This document shows positions 11,166 through 22,599 of a stretch of 64,000 nucleotides of DNA, one piece after another. Positions within the stretch are counted from its first letter, which is position 1; every line of letters starts with the position of its first letter. The stretch spans positions 118,081 through 182,080 of the forward strand of contig CAJQUW010012942.1 in the NCBI GenBank assembly GCA_907163375.1. Reading direction: 5' to 3'. The notes under the pieces were generated by a model, which saw only the letters and a program-made list of their open reading frames with translations, was not told the DNA's origin and did not search any database. The DNA is from Prostheceraeus crozeri. Taxonomy: Eukaryota; Platyhelminthes; Polycladida; Euryleptidae. The position numbers and the translations under genes are program-made.

Positions 11166-11565
11166 TTGGGTTCAGATTCTACAAAGTCGCAGTGATTGAA
11201 AAATTCAAGTTTACAGATACAAGTGGTTCCATTGTAAAGTTAGCGGAACCTACGTCTTAGCTTCAGTGATAGGCGCAGTAAATCAATTTCATTTTGTCAC
11301 TACCATGTTCCAATTTGTGGCACTGATCACAAATATGTATTTCATTTGTCACAACAATGCAGTTGAGAATGGTAGTATCGCAACATGTGTCGTACGTGTG
11401 TGAAGTTAGCGAAACAACCCAATGAAACCATTTCTTTAATTACAGCGTGAAGCTCCTTTATTTTACTTACTGATTTTTACTTTATCGATTTCAGCCCCTG
11501 ATCAGATTCCACAAATTCACAGTCGTTATCGAGGAATTCAAGTTTAAAGATAAAAGTGGTTCCGC
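11166..11565. repeat. Imperfect direct repeat of about 70 bp
   Basis: 11168-11245 (CAGATTCTACAAAGTCGCAG, then TTCAAGTTTACAGATACAAG) resembles 11500-11562 (CAGATTCCACAAATTCACAG, then TTCAAGTTTAAAGATAAAAG), both ending in GTGGTTCC. Nothing else is recognisable in the interval. Confidence 0.5.
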
Positions 11566-13823
11566 TGACTTCACGCACGTGGGGTGGAGAAACTGCTTCC
11601 ACAATCGCTTGCAGGAACAAACCGTACCGGTGCGTGTAGCATGCTCTCTGCATTGTCACATGACAGCCAGAGAGGGCGCAGCAAAGATTGGCATGTCACA
11701 CAGATGACACTGAGGCTCGGTCCGGATTCCTCAACATGTCAGATTAGCAGGGGCATGAAACACATCATATGTCCATTGAAGCTTCCGTTTCACTCCCAAT
11801 AGTCCATGTTCCACCAATCTTTCCATGAGAGCTTGCAAACTTCAACTAACCAGATGAACCATCTGCCACAGTCCAACATTTGGGCATCTTCCCAGACTCC
11901 CACATTCTTGCTACTGCTTTCCATAAGCACTACTCGTATGCTTATTTGTTTTTATTATTTTTTTGCGAGGTATAATTCACCGAGGGTCAAGAGCCTTGAG
12001 ACTGACCATGGAGACGCACCGGGGAATTTTACTTCGCAAAACAAAACTCTTTAACTTAAAGGAGCGATATTTTACTTACCTCGTGGAATGTTATACAATG
12101 AAGAACTTAACTCATAAGACAACAAAAGATCTGCTTGCAAGTACAATGTCATAAATTGAACTCAATGCATTTCAAGTGTAGGATGCAGTTGAAATGCATG
12201 GTTCAATTGACAATATCTTTCTTGCAATTAATCAGCTCTCAACCTTTTTATCTTATCTAGAAAGGGATCAACTACGCTGTATAATCGAGGTTTGACAGCA
12301 CTAGTACGAAAGCTGTTGAAAATGTTAGAATATACACCTTAGTTAATGTTAGAATATAGAATATGACACCTTGATTAATGGCGCCCATGAAACGAGTTGG
12401 AAAAGTCAATTTTTCAATTGTCTAACTATTATTTATTGATCTCCAACATACTGATCTCAAGTGTAGAAGGAAGAATTACATGTAAGCATAACATTCAAAT
12501 CACAGTTGGGAGAGATATCTTTGTGAAGACAGTCACCTTCTCAAGAAATAGAAAGAAGGGTGCACCAGAGCGGAGTTGGTATGGTCACCCAAGATTTACC
12601 ACTCCAACTGATTACTACTCAATATTTTAAATGTTGGACTCCTTTAAATGTTGTATTCTTTTCACATTGTTAAAATTTGTTGTTGAAGATTAATAGCTAA
12701 CAAGAAGATTTTTTTTAAAAAACTTGCTTATTCTAACTTAAGAAGGCTATCAGAAAAGGATGCAAGCATGATAAACTCAACAATATTGCAATTACAAGAT
12801 TTTTTGCGACAAAATAAGCGATGCGATTCGTTCTCCCGATTTTTTCATGTGATCTTCTTAAAGCGAAGCCGACCAAATAACGATTTTGTTACCTGAAGTT
12901 TAGGGCATTTTCAAAATTTTCACTGAAATCGTTGAATTTGTCCCATTGAAATGTATTTTTTTCGAAGGTCTGAAAATGGCTACTTCTTGCAAACATGTGA
13001 CTTTTGAAGAAACGGATCGATTTCCAATGTGAGTACATGAAAATTCAAATGTTAAGTAAATAGTGCACTGTAAATCGCTCAATACCAATCACTTCTCTGT
13101 CTTTTTCCTAACAATTTGAATGTTTACTGTCGTCCATCTTCATATAATTACATAGCCCTATGAAGCTACTAACAGCTGTTGAACATGATTTCACAGACAC
13201 ATTGGAAAGGTTACTTTTGAAGGAAAATCTTCCGGATTGTACGAAAACGTCGCATGTCCGTTTTCGTCGTAATAGGATTCCAATTTGGTCGCAGTTGATC
13301 TATATTACTTCTATAAAAGTCGTCATAGCCACCCTTTAGCTTCAATATGGCTTTCTATGTGTTAATTTGATCTTTGTCCTCCAGCAAATATCTATGTGAA
13401 GCTTGTCGTCAGACATCACAGAAATTTCTTGTCAATTTATACTTCACGGAATCACATTATTGAAAATAAAGGAGATATACACAATATACAAGAATGTTAA
13501 AACCAACATCCTTCAATAGATTAGTAACCATTGGTGATATAGTGATTTTGATTTATATCAAAATCAAGCTTCATCACTTGAATCATTGCTGTCTGGAGAG
13601 CAAGACCTATTATTTTTCAATAAGAAATTCACTGATGGATAAGACAAATGTAGAGATAAGATTAAGCAAAACCCAAAAAGGCAAGCCGAAATTGATTCTC
13701 AATAGTTATTGCTTCACCATCGATCTCTGTACAGAAAAATCAATATCGTTTGATCCGACGAATTCGGATGCGACCTTTTTCCTTGTGCGACCTTTTGCGA
13801 CTAAATCGGAACTGCGACGAAAT
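11566..13823. other. No gene recognised
   Basis: Several short overlapping ORFs (for example 11584-12054) have no domain signature. A 30-bp imperfect tandem duplication lies at 12310-12375 (GTTAGAATATA with CACCTT and TTAATG). No transposon end found. Confidence 0.4.
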
Positions 13824-13832
13824 CGCATGCGA

Positions 13833-14101
13833 GGCACTACTGCAGTTTAGTGCACCCTAAAACAACGGCACATTCTCCCGCAAACGATGACTACGCACAT
13901 TACACCGAAGCGCGCGCTCGGTGTAATGTGCGAAGACGAAGACGAAGACACACGAAGACACACAAAGACACTCATTTATAACTATAGGGAAGAACGAACG
14001 GCATTCATTCTGTTGATTAAATCATGTTGTTCTCACATGCATTTTAGGGTGCACTAAACTGCAGTAGGGGTAAAAGAGGGTGCACCAAACTGCAGTAGTG
14101 C
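13833..14101. mobile_element. MITE with 9-bp flanking repeat and internal hairpin
   Basis: Termini GGCACTACTGCAGTTTAGTG and, inverted, GCACTACTGCAGTTTGGTG. Both sides are bordered by CGCATGCGA (13824-13832 and 14102-14110), either an 8-9-bp target duplication or, since CGCATGCG is itself a palindrome, an extension of the arms. A second inverted copy of the terminal motif lies just inside the right end (14043-14070). No coding capacity. Confidence 0.75.
13894..13932. repeat. GC-rich hairpin inside the MITE
   Basis: Fifteen-base perfect arms, CGCACATTACACCGA and TCGGTGTAATGTGCG, surround a 9-base loop AGCGCGCGC. It is followed by a GAAGAC/ACACGAAGAC repeat. Confidence 0.85.
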
Positions 14102-14110
14102 CGCATGCGA

Positions 14111-15632
14111 CGAAATCGGAAGTGCGACGTTTTGGTATAGATCCAAATCTTCCACATTTCTGATGCGTATGTTTGACTTGTAGGCTATTCCGCGTAGGGC
14201 CTACAAATCAATCTTGTCGTTCTCAGATAAGTAACTTCCTACTACACTCAACTCGTTTAGCATCGTAAATAGCAATAACTGAGGAGATAAAATAGAAAAA
14301 TGTCCTCAACCATGATGTTTGAGGACATCTTTCCATTATTTGTTCAGTCGAACGGGCATTCTGCAAACTTCGTTATTGAGGAGATTTCTGGATAAAGTTC
14401 GGTAGAATTTCAAGCAATCCGCCAAAATTGTAGATTTCACATTTTGGATTGCTTTTCACAACATGGGGATGAATGAGTTCCAGCAAATGAACATCACGAT
14501 AAGAAAGCTCAGACCCTAAAAATGTTGTACCGTGAATTTCATGTGATTTGAAACATTGGTTTGGAAGTTAGGGGGAGGCCGATTCAATTCTACGCGATTC
14601 ACAGTCCGGTATGGATAGTGTTATAATGAAGGTCTTAAAGTCAATGTATCGCACAGTGGAAGCCAAACATGCCTACATTCGGATTGTTCATGGGTAGGCG
14701 TAATTCGGTTATTTTCAATTCTTTCAAAATTTGTAGTTCTTTCGAAGTTCTTTGGCGTTTGACGATGCTGAATGCCTCTCAGAGATCTGCATGTGAATAT
14801 CTTCCAGCAACGAAATGTTTCTATCAACTGAGAGCATCTTATAATGGCTTCGTACAATTGCGGGGACCATAAGCATATTCTATGGGTAGAAGCGACGATT
14901 GGGAGACCGATTCAAAAGATATGTGAATAAATAATGTGTCGATGGTCAGATGATGAGCACATCATCAATCACAAAGACCACAAGTATCTACAATAACATC
15001 CAGACAGGCATTCATTGCATATTGTCAAGAGTGTGAGAACCTCTTTTTTTCTAATAATAGTTTTTTTTACAAGAATGGCTGGCTCAACCGCTCGCCACGA
15101 CAAAAAATCACCGTTCGCTCAATTTTTGCTCACGCAATACTTTTTTCACTCGCTCATCCGCTCATCAAAAACTTGAAAAAATGCCGCTCGCTCGCTCGCT
15201 CAAAAATACTGCTCCTGACTTATATAACGGTATGAACCTCTACTTTTTTGCATTAGGTAGAGGTATCATGAGGCATCATCACACCCTTATACGTGATCAC
15301 TGTCGAACCAAACGTTTTATTCTACAACCGTATTCCGGAAATCAGAAAAACGGATCCTTTGATTTCTGGCATAAATTGTTGGCTGTGATCCATTTTATTA
15401 TCACTGATGCATGGTATTAGTAGATTAGAAAGATTTGCAATGCATCAAGATTTATAATCATAATGATATCAAGCATAAGCTATCAAATGAATTGCGAGTG
15501 ATGTCTATACAAATTTCGAGTAGGCATTATCTAAAATTAGTCTACATTGCGCACAGCATTCTATTGAATTGTGCATTTCTCTTGAGCACCATAAGTTGTC
15601 ATAAATTGTAATGTTAAAACACCATCATCCGT
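14111..15632. other. No gene recognised
   Basis: No coding exon identified. Around 15085-15215 there is a loose array of CGCTC/GCTCG words. The remainder looks like unique or decayed sequence. Confidence 0.4.
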
Positions 15633-15638
15633 AGTTAA

Positions 15639-15710
15639 ATGAATAAAGTAAAGACCAAAGTATTAGAGAAAAATGTTTTTCGCGCTTTCGACTGTCTTGA
15701 CAAAATTTGG
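15639..15710 (+). repeat. Inverted-duplication arm, short coding-like segment (plus copy)
   Basis: Starting at an ATG (15639) this reads MNKVKT, then KNVFRAFDC, before losing similarity. The same peptide is encoded on the minus strand at about 15967-16030. Several differences between the arms are synonymous (CGC/CGG, GCT/GCA, AAG/AAA), suggesting the segment was once under protein-level constraint. It is preceded directly by a stop codon. Confidence 0.4.
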
Positions 15711-15866
15711 TTTAAATTCAGACTAATAAAAAAATCATCCTAAGTAAATAAAATAACAAAATGTACATATGTACTATATTATGCTGATTTGCGATTATTA
15801 ATTCCACTAGAATGTTGCCCTTCATGTGCTCTGTTAATTTACAAAACATAGATGAGCATATAATCC

Positions 15867-16151
15867 TTATGATTCAGCCTGGTAAATAGCTCGAAGAGTG
15901 TTGTTGACATGGCTGACCTCATTAGTAGCCAATTCTATAATTTTTTCATGATTATGACCATCTAAAGGACAGTCGAATGCCCGAAAAACATTCTTCCCTA
16001 CTAATGTGGTTTTTACTTTATTCATTGTCATATATTGCCATACAATCATCGATTTTGACAATTTTCCACAAGTTCCGAGGGCCTGAATAGCTGATATCCT
16101 TGTCCCTTTTAAAATATATAATGCTCGAATATTCGGATCGATATCAAACAT
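15867..16151 (-). CDS. Unrecognised 94-codon ORF, part of an inverted duplication
   Basis: The ORF encodes 94 residues with no signal peptide or membrane segment. Its middle (about residues 42-60, MNKVKT to RAFDC) is repeated on the opposite strand at 15639-15700, about 265 bp away. I do not recognise the family. It could be a fragment of a transposon protein or an exon of an unidentified gene; no clear splice sites were established. The partial conservation of amino acids over third positions is the only evidence that it is coding. Confidence 0.25.
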   Translation of the reverse strand: MFDIDPNIRALYILKGTRISAIQALGTCGKLSKSMIVWQYMTMNKVKTTLVGKNVFRAFDCPLDGHNHEKIIELATNEVSHVNNTLRAIYQAES

Positions 16152-16689
16152 TTCTCAGCCAATGAGGAACCCACCGTCCTATGGTTCCACGTTCTCTCCC
16201 CATCCCACTGACCATCCTTATCTGTATTCCCATGATTGTGAAGGTGATCATTTGTTGAATCATTGTCTTACAGATGAGTCAATTAGCCACATTGTAGTAC
16301 GTGTCATTCAATGAAATTAACTCGGATGCAAAGAAAATATTTATAGCAATTCGCATGAGACTGAAGTCCAGATGCAATCACTAATTAGTTAATTCAGGCG
16401 ATAAATCTTCGATCATGTCACTCAAAGTACAATCACTTCTTCACGCTTGAACGGCCACCATTTAGTTAACGTACTTTTGAAGCCCCTGAATCTTCGGCGC
16501 GACCGACATTTGATATTTGACCGACTTCTCTGCGGCAAGATTTCGATATTCTTCAGTTCGTATTCTGTGAATATAGAAGGAAAAGAGGTGAAGAACTGAG
16601 ATTATGACGCTGACTTTGCAACAAGAAGATCAACCAAAATGTTCATGACTGAAGATGATTTTTCATTTTGTTTGATGGTGAAAATGCAT

Positions 16690-16960
16690 CTCTTCTATGT
16701 AAACTGCCAGGAAGAAAATTCATCTTCACAGTCCCACGGAATGAGAAGCTAACATTTCCTGCGGCAGTTCATCTATCCGCAGTTCCTATGATCAGTCAGA
16801 GACTAACAGGATGTCGATATAGTCGCTGGATTTGCTCATTCATAGATTTCTCGGTACAACTATCAACATAGCTGCGGACGAGAAAGTTGATATTTTCTCT
16901 CGCAAGAAAGTAGCTATGAAAGTATTCCATTTCGAGCAAGCAGGGTTGGACCTTGGGTTT
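16690..16960 (+). repeat. Dispersed repeat R3 copy 1 (copy 2 near 55480-55700)
   Basis: Blocks GATTT(G/A)CTCATTCATAGAT, TACAAC-ATCAA and GAAAGTTGATATTT recur in the same order and orientation at 55485-55680. Divergent, with no coding capacity recognised. Confidence 0.5.
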
Positions 16961-17216
16961 TGGGTCAACCTTGGGTAAGTGATACAAAAGTTGACTTTTC
17001 TATACAAAACTTGTGTCTTCTATTGATGCTGCACACATACAAATCAAGTTACAAAAATTTATATTTTGATTTGAATCTTAGGAAGACTACATGAGAAAAG
17101 TATTAATCCCTGATTTTTAATCAAAATTCCACTCAATTCATAGAATATTTCAAAAATGAAATACCTGTGATCATTAGCTATTTCATTCTGGACTTCGTAC
17201 ATCTGTATATGCTGTA

Positions 17217-17629
17217 CACTGTAAACCGTAGACTGACAATTATCCAACAAAATTACTGGCGAAATCACCTCCAATATCCTGCGATATCCGACGAATTTGT
17301 AGGTTTTGACATCGAAACAGATGCTTTGTATGCAAATTAACTAAACAAAAACTGTTGAATATTGATTGATTTTTTCGATTAGTGATTGCTTAACTTTTGG
17401 GCAATCTGTATTATTGTGTGGCAAAACCATCATTTATTTTGATATAATTTAATTAATTACCCACATTTTTGATGAAATTTAAGCTATAATTCATTGCTAT
17501 TCATTTTGTCGCTTTTTGTCAGATATTGTAGGTGTTCAGTGGCAATCATCCTACAAAAACTAACAATGATTGACAAAATAGATTTTGTAGGATAAATGTC
17601 TGTCAATTGTCAGTCAACGGGTTACAGTG
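17217..17629. mobile_element. MITE family M1 copy 1 (413 bp)
   Basis: Termini CACTGTAAACCGTAGACTGA and, inverted, CACTGTAACCCGTTGACTGA, bordered by TA on both sides (17215-17216, 17630-17631). The whole body is repeated with few differences at 62638-63060. Non-coding, AT-rich. Confidence 0.85.
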
Positions 17630-18235
17630 TAAGCTTGCATATATTTTGTTGTATTTGTGCATATTGAATTTTCATATATCTCATATATTTTATATCTTCG
17701 CAGTAACATCACCATTAAACTGCCTGCGATAGCCGACATTTCACAAATGACTTCATTCCAATTTCGAATTCTAAATATGTTTAACCATGCACTCACTATG
17801 CAGCTGTAATATTAATTAAGTCTGTTTATATTTCTGAATCACAAAAAGAAAACATTTGCTTTGTTATGAACAACATGTAATTTAATCATATACGAGTAAA
17901 TCAAAGATCTTCAATTAGTCAGTCTATCAGTGTAGGCTAAATTTTTAAAAGTAAACTTTATAACGTAATATACATGTGATAGGCTATCAATTGCCGAAGC
18001 ATGTCAAGAGTTTCGGTAGCTGTTTTGTTCAACTTAACGCAAAATTTGATGCACGTTCGCTGTTATGTTTTATCTGTCATGCTGACGATCACCGAGGTTG
18101 CAAACCTCCGATGTCAACGTGAAGATGACATCAAATGACGAAATCGATTTTCCTGCACTTCAAGCATACTGAATAGATATCTATGAAGAAAGCAATAGCT
18201 ATCGAAGTCAGTAGCATAGACATAGCAGGCGGAGT

Positions 18236-18275
18236 CCGGGAACTTTCCGATCAACCCACGTGAAAAACAGTTTCC
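18236..18275 (+). mobile_element. Solitary mariner terminal repeat
   Basis: AGTCCGGGAACTTTCCGATC followed by AACCCACGT matches the reverse complement of the mariner end at 46096-46130. No transposase remains next to it. Confidence 0.6.
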
Positions 18276-18476
18276 CACTAATGCCACACTTCTCCTTGGT
18301 CCAATAGGAATTTTGACCTGTAGAAGAATCTTTTTGTCAGCACAAAATACAAAGAATTAACTTCGTTTACTTAATTCTACTCATTTATTGAAACTTGGGC
18401 TTTGAGTTTCGACCCACGTCTTGGCCCAAGACTTGTATTGAGTGTACCTAAAGCAAGGATGGCCAACTAGATGGTA

Positions 18477-19185
18477 TATATAGGTAGATTGTCGACTCAA
18501 AAAAGTATCTGTATACAGTGAACATTTTTGTATCAAAAGATTCAGTTTCTTGCGGAGATTATTTGAGCACTTTTTAAAATTTTGCCACTTTAAATACTAC
18601 CGAGATGATTCCCCGTTGTAAGTAGTATAAAGCAAGTCTGATATCAAAAGGAATGAATATTTGCTAATAAGCATCCCAACTAAGCGGAAATCAAGCTGAT
18701 TATCAAGGGAATTTCATGATCCGTATTATAATGGAAGTCTTCATGAAAAAGTCGCGATATTATTCGTGCTTTCTTGGCTGAAATGTCAAGTTTTTAATTC
18801 AATTTTCATCGGCATGATTTTATGATTCACTAAATTCATGCCTCATTTCTTGAATCTGAATAGTGATGTGGACCCATTTACATTTTCAAGGCTAATTGAA
18901 ATCATTGTCTTTGAATCTAGATTTTGCAATGCTAGCAGCAGGTTGCCTGATCACGCTGAAGAAGATTCTCTTGAGGTTCGGCAGGAAAGCAATAGCAGGT
19001 CATCGAATTGCCAATTTAACAAATATTGCCTCTCCAAGGCTGTCAGACACGGAGAATCTGTAAAATAATATCATTTCCTTCTGCTTTGTTATCATGATCA
19101 GTCAATTCCGTTGTAATTTCTTCAAAACTGAAAAAATTGCATATCTCACATTTTGAAACAATTCCGATTGTATCTCCCTTGAGAT
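18477..19185 (+). mobile_element. R1 transposon copy 2 (3' truncated)
   Basis: Begins TATAGGTAGATTGTCGACTC and runs in register with R1 copy 1 from 722 onward (shared blocks GATATCAAA, AAGCGGAAAT, GATTATCAAGG, TTTTTAATTCAATTTTCA, CATTTCTTGAATCTGAATA, ATGATCAGTCAA). The right inverted terminus is missing. It lacks the nested element of copy 1. Confidence 0.75.
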
Positions 19186-19719
19186 CTATTTGTAGGTCTG
19201 ATGGGCTGTTCCAAAAGGGGTGATAAATAGAGATCACCAGCAGATTGGGCAACACGAACAGCAGAAACTCAGATTTGCACACATTAAGCGACGGAACATC
19301 GCTCCCAGTAATTGTTGTTGGCTTGAGACCGTCCCGAGCATAGCACAAGAATTTGAAGCACAAACATTCTGTGACTGTGTCTTAGACACTGCATTGCGTT
19401 TCTCCTTACAAGGGTTCGTCTTCGCAAGGTTCGCTATGGCCCAGACTAGCTTAAAATGTCTAGAATTGGAACTCTATGATCTTTATGATCATCAGTCGCA
19501 CCGCTAAGCCAGCATAGATAAACACAGACCAGCCCGTTGTGCAGTCCTTCAGCTTGCTCAGCCATTTCAGATGTTTCAAGCTACTTTTGGCAATTCCGAA
19601 CCGTACTGACGAGAAAACTGCTGTACTACTGCCAAGGAATTTGTGTGCTTAAATAGTTCAAATCTGAGGACATCTCTTTACTATCATTTCTAACATCATT
19701 CTATTCTCCTAATTAGCGA

Positions 19720-19840
19720 TGAAAACACAATGTAAATATAATAATCAAATACTTAGTTGCATCTTCAGTTGAAAAATGGAAACAGACCTGAATGGCTGCT
19801 ATTTCATCCAATATCAGGAATCATCAGCAGGCCTAGTTCA
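19720..19840 (+). repeat. Dispersed repeat R4 copy 1
   Basis: ACACAATGTAAATA, CAGTTGAAAAATGGAA, CAGACCTGAATGG, then CTATTTCATCCAATATCAGG. Related copies lie at 49060-49205 (plus) and 61415-61610 (minus). Non-coding. Confidence 0.7.
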
Positions 19841-19946
19841 CATCTCTCAACATCGACACAACTCCCTATTTAAAACTGCAGTCATGCCCGGGTAAATTTG
19901 AGATTTGAAATTAGTCAACTTGCTTATTGCAAATAATGATGATGAT

Positions 19947-21029
19947 CCAGTGGCGTCTTCTCCGTACCTGCGAGGCCTTCGGCGCATCCTAAATAATAAT
20001 TTACCAACATTTATAAAAATGAAAAGTGTCATCATTCATTATATTTCATTTAAATTCGATAGCTTCTCGCAGTAGCTGTCTGTCTCAAAATCAGACGCTC
20101 AACCTCAGAGTGGACAGTTTTGCCGCGCGTGCACGAATCACAGCTGTTTTCTTCTAACGATTAGACACACATGCTAGTCGCGTGTTCAGACGGAGCGAAA
20201 GCGAGCTGTGTGCGTGTGAGATGTGTGCACGCGCCCGCACTAATATTGGCTTTCCCGATAGACATAATGCTTTGCCTTCTCCAATTGTCACAATGAAATT
20301 CTCCGTTATTCTTGATCGAGGCTCGGTACTTAAATATAGAAAGGGAAGCGCAACCCAATTGTTCCTGTCCTTCGTTTCTCGTCGGAGAGGCCAGTACGTC
20401 AACAATAGCAGCTGACTGACGTTCAGATAAGACTGTGATCAGATGATGAGCGCTCTCCAATGAATGCAGAGTAATGCATCTGACTCAAACACCCAGATTC
20501 TATAGAATTCCATAATTTGTTTTTACATGATTGATGTGACACTATGTTTAGTACTGTAGATAAGCTCATAATCACACCTTTTGTCCGAAAGGAATATACT
20601 GAAAAGATGACAGTCGTCAAGCAAGGTAGGCCAACACCTAATATAAAAATTGAAAGTACTCACAGAGAAAGAAATAAGAAATGCACAAGACATTTTAATG
20701 CATCAAAGTTCAAACACATGAGTGGCTGACCAGCCGTGAGAAACGCAAGAAACTGTTTCCCTTCCTCCTTTTTTCTCGAGAAAATGTGGTCTGGACAGAG
20801 AGGGGATATAGTAATCTCAGCTCCTTGAGTAAGGCGGTTAGGCGACATGAGCAATTAACTTCTCATGTACACATTGACTTGGCATTAAAAAATGTTCGGG
20901 AAATTGTTATTAAAAATTCAACTTTTATGAAAATCAATGTTATAACATAAAAATGTCTGGTATAGAAATACTTTGTAGTATTCCAATGCCGAGCGAAGGC
21001 CTGTGGTCTGGGAGCACGCGACGCCACTG
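19947..21029. mobile_element. Candidate non-autonomous hAT-like element
   Basis: Left end CAGTGGCGTC (from 19948) and right end its inverse GACGCCACTG (ending 21029). Further inside, both ends carry AGGCCTTCG in matching orientation. The flanks are ATGATGAT on each side, an 8-bp duplication as in hAT elements, although this sequence is low in complexity. CAGTGGCG-type termini are typical of hAT elements. No transposase is visible in the 1.08 kb body. Confidence 0.42.
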
Positions 21030-21375
21030 ATGATGATCACGAATTTTATTAGATAAAGACATTTCTCCGCTAGGCTTCAAGGTCTTTTCAACAATAATAA
21101 AATATGCAAAGATAAAAAGTATAGGCCTACAAACATAAATCATTCACGCATAAAAAAGTTTCTGAGTGCTATTTTGAAAAGAGTACAGGAAAATATTAGC
21201 ATACGAAGTTGGCAACCGGTTCCAGACTTGAGCTGCTGTTGATGAAAAGTGCTTCTTCTCAACACGGGAAAGGCGGAATCAGGGAACCAGTAGGTTATTC
21301 GATGAGGCCGAGCGAAGATGGGAGCGGTTCGGTAATTCACAAACTGGAGTTATGATCTCTCATTGCGAGCTAAAT
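21030..21375 (-). other. 3' flank of the CUB gene
   Basis: Contains minus-strand AATAAA hexamers near 21045 and 21095 that could serve for polyadenylation of the CUB gene. No other gene seen. Confidence 0.35.
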
Positions 21376-22494
21376 TTAAATTTCTAAACATTGCTTAGAC
21401 CTTTGACCATCGTTGCGGATGCGACCGTTGTTTCTCCTTTGACGAAGGCTCACTATAATTTTAACAACACAGGTTGTAGCAAGTGCCATTATGAAACATC
21501 CAATTCCAAACAGTACATGTTGCATATTAGTTTCAAAGCCATTTTTGTCAGCGTTCGTAGTTTTCGTTGCCTTTGAATCAAGAACTTTGTTCACATTCGT
21601 TGCCTTTGAATAAATAGCTTTGTTCACATTCGTTGCCTTTGAATACATATCTTTGTTGATATTCGATGGTTCTGTATCAATCAGCTTGTAAGATATCTTG
21701 AATTTTGACTTAACTTTCCACACACGTTTAATATTGATCCTGACACTCTGACTAGTGTTGGAATAGACATTGGGTGGAATTACATTCCCACAGTACTTCG
21801 TGACAAGCATCTTTTTGCCACTCTCTCCAACAAAGATCTTCAAGTCGTGATGAGAACAATCTACAAAGAAACTTTCAAAGTGGAGACGAACGACTTTTGA
21901 TTTCTTCCTTTCAATTACCCATTCACATAAAGGCATGAAGTCTTTAAATCGATCGATTCCACGACTTTCAATAACACCTTGTTCTCCTCTCAGTATTCGC
22001 TGACCTCCACACCACGAGTTATTTGACATTCTTGCTCTATCGATGAGATGGTAGCTGATGTTGAATCCCTCGCCTGAGTATCTATCTCCATTGCTTTTGA
22101 ACCTCAACATCATACTTTGACCGCTGGAATAGAGTTCTGATGCAAAATACATCTTCCGTCCACACATCACCGCCAATTTCGGACTCCGCTCATTCCCGCC
22201 ATCGTAGACAGTGAGGTAATCTTGTCCTGGTGTACACAACGTGTCTGAAGCAAAATCCACATTAAAATACTCAACAACAAGATGAATGACTTCCCCGGCT
22301 CCTCCTCTGATAGTCCACTTACAGTCCATGTTTCGTGGATATTTATTTTCTCTATCGAATTGTTTGTGACTGGTGAGGAAACCTCCGGATGACTTCTGCA
22401 CAAGATCTCCACAAGCTGAAGAACTTTGAGAACGTAGAGGAGGAATTGCAGGAAGAAAATAGAAAAGTATCAGTAAAGAGCGAAATGCGCTCAT
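21376..22494 (-). CDS. Single-exon two-CUB-domain type I membrane protein
   Basis: Predicted 372-residue protein from the ATG at 22494. An in-frame ATG at 22581 would add 29 residues, but the internal start is followed at once by a good signal peptide (MSAFRSLLILFYFLPAIPP). CUB 1 spans about residues 28-152 with Cys 28, 58, 87 and 111 and the typical DYLTVYDGG; CUB 2 spans about 162-272 with Cys 162, 190, 213 and 235. A linker then holds three or four copies of a 12-residue unit (YSKATNVNK, encoded by 36-bp repeats at 21590-21660). A transmembrane segment follows at about 327-349 and a basic 23-residue cytoplasmic tail. CUB domains mediate extracellular protein binding; no protease or other catalytic domain is present. 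The frame is uninterrupted, unusual for an animal CUB gene, so it may be a retrocopy or a genuinely intronless gene. AATAAA-type signals occur about 330 bp downstream (21045-21050, minus sense). Orthology unknown. Confidence 0.85.
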   Translation of the reverse strand: MSAFRSLLILFYFLPAIPPLRSQSSSACGDLVQKSSGGFLTSHKQFDRENKYPRNMDCKWTIRGGAGEVIHLVVEYFNVDFASDTLCTPGQDYLTVYDGGNERSPKLAVMCGRKMYFASELYSSGQSMMLRFKSNGDRYSGEGFNISYHLIDRARMSNNSWCGGQRILRGEQGVIESRGIDRFKDFMPLCEWVIERKKSKVVRLHFESFFVDCSHHDLKIFVGESGKKMLVTKYCGNVIPPNVYSNTSQSVRINIKRVWKVKSKFKISYKLIDTEPSNINKDMYSKATNVNKAIYSKATNVNKVLDSKATKTTNADKNGFETNMQHVLFGIGCFIMALATTCVVKIIVSLRQRRNNGRIRNDGQRSKQCLEI

Positions 22495-22599
22495 TTTGAA
22501 ATGTTCTTCACCTGAATGTACTGAGCAGATACTGAAATGAATTACCTGACCGGCGGAATCCAGAATATATATTGTATTCATGCACTTCGTTTTGTATGC

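Noticed and set aside
18838..19507. ORFs inside and just after R1 copy 2 as an R1 transposase
   Set aside because: They are not conserved in the other R1 copies, where the frames are broken, and show no catalytic motif.
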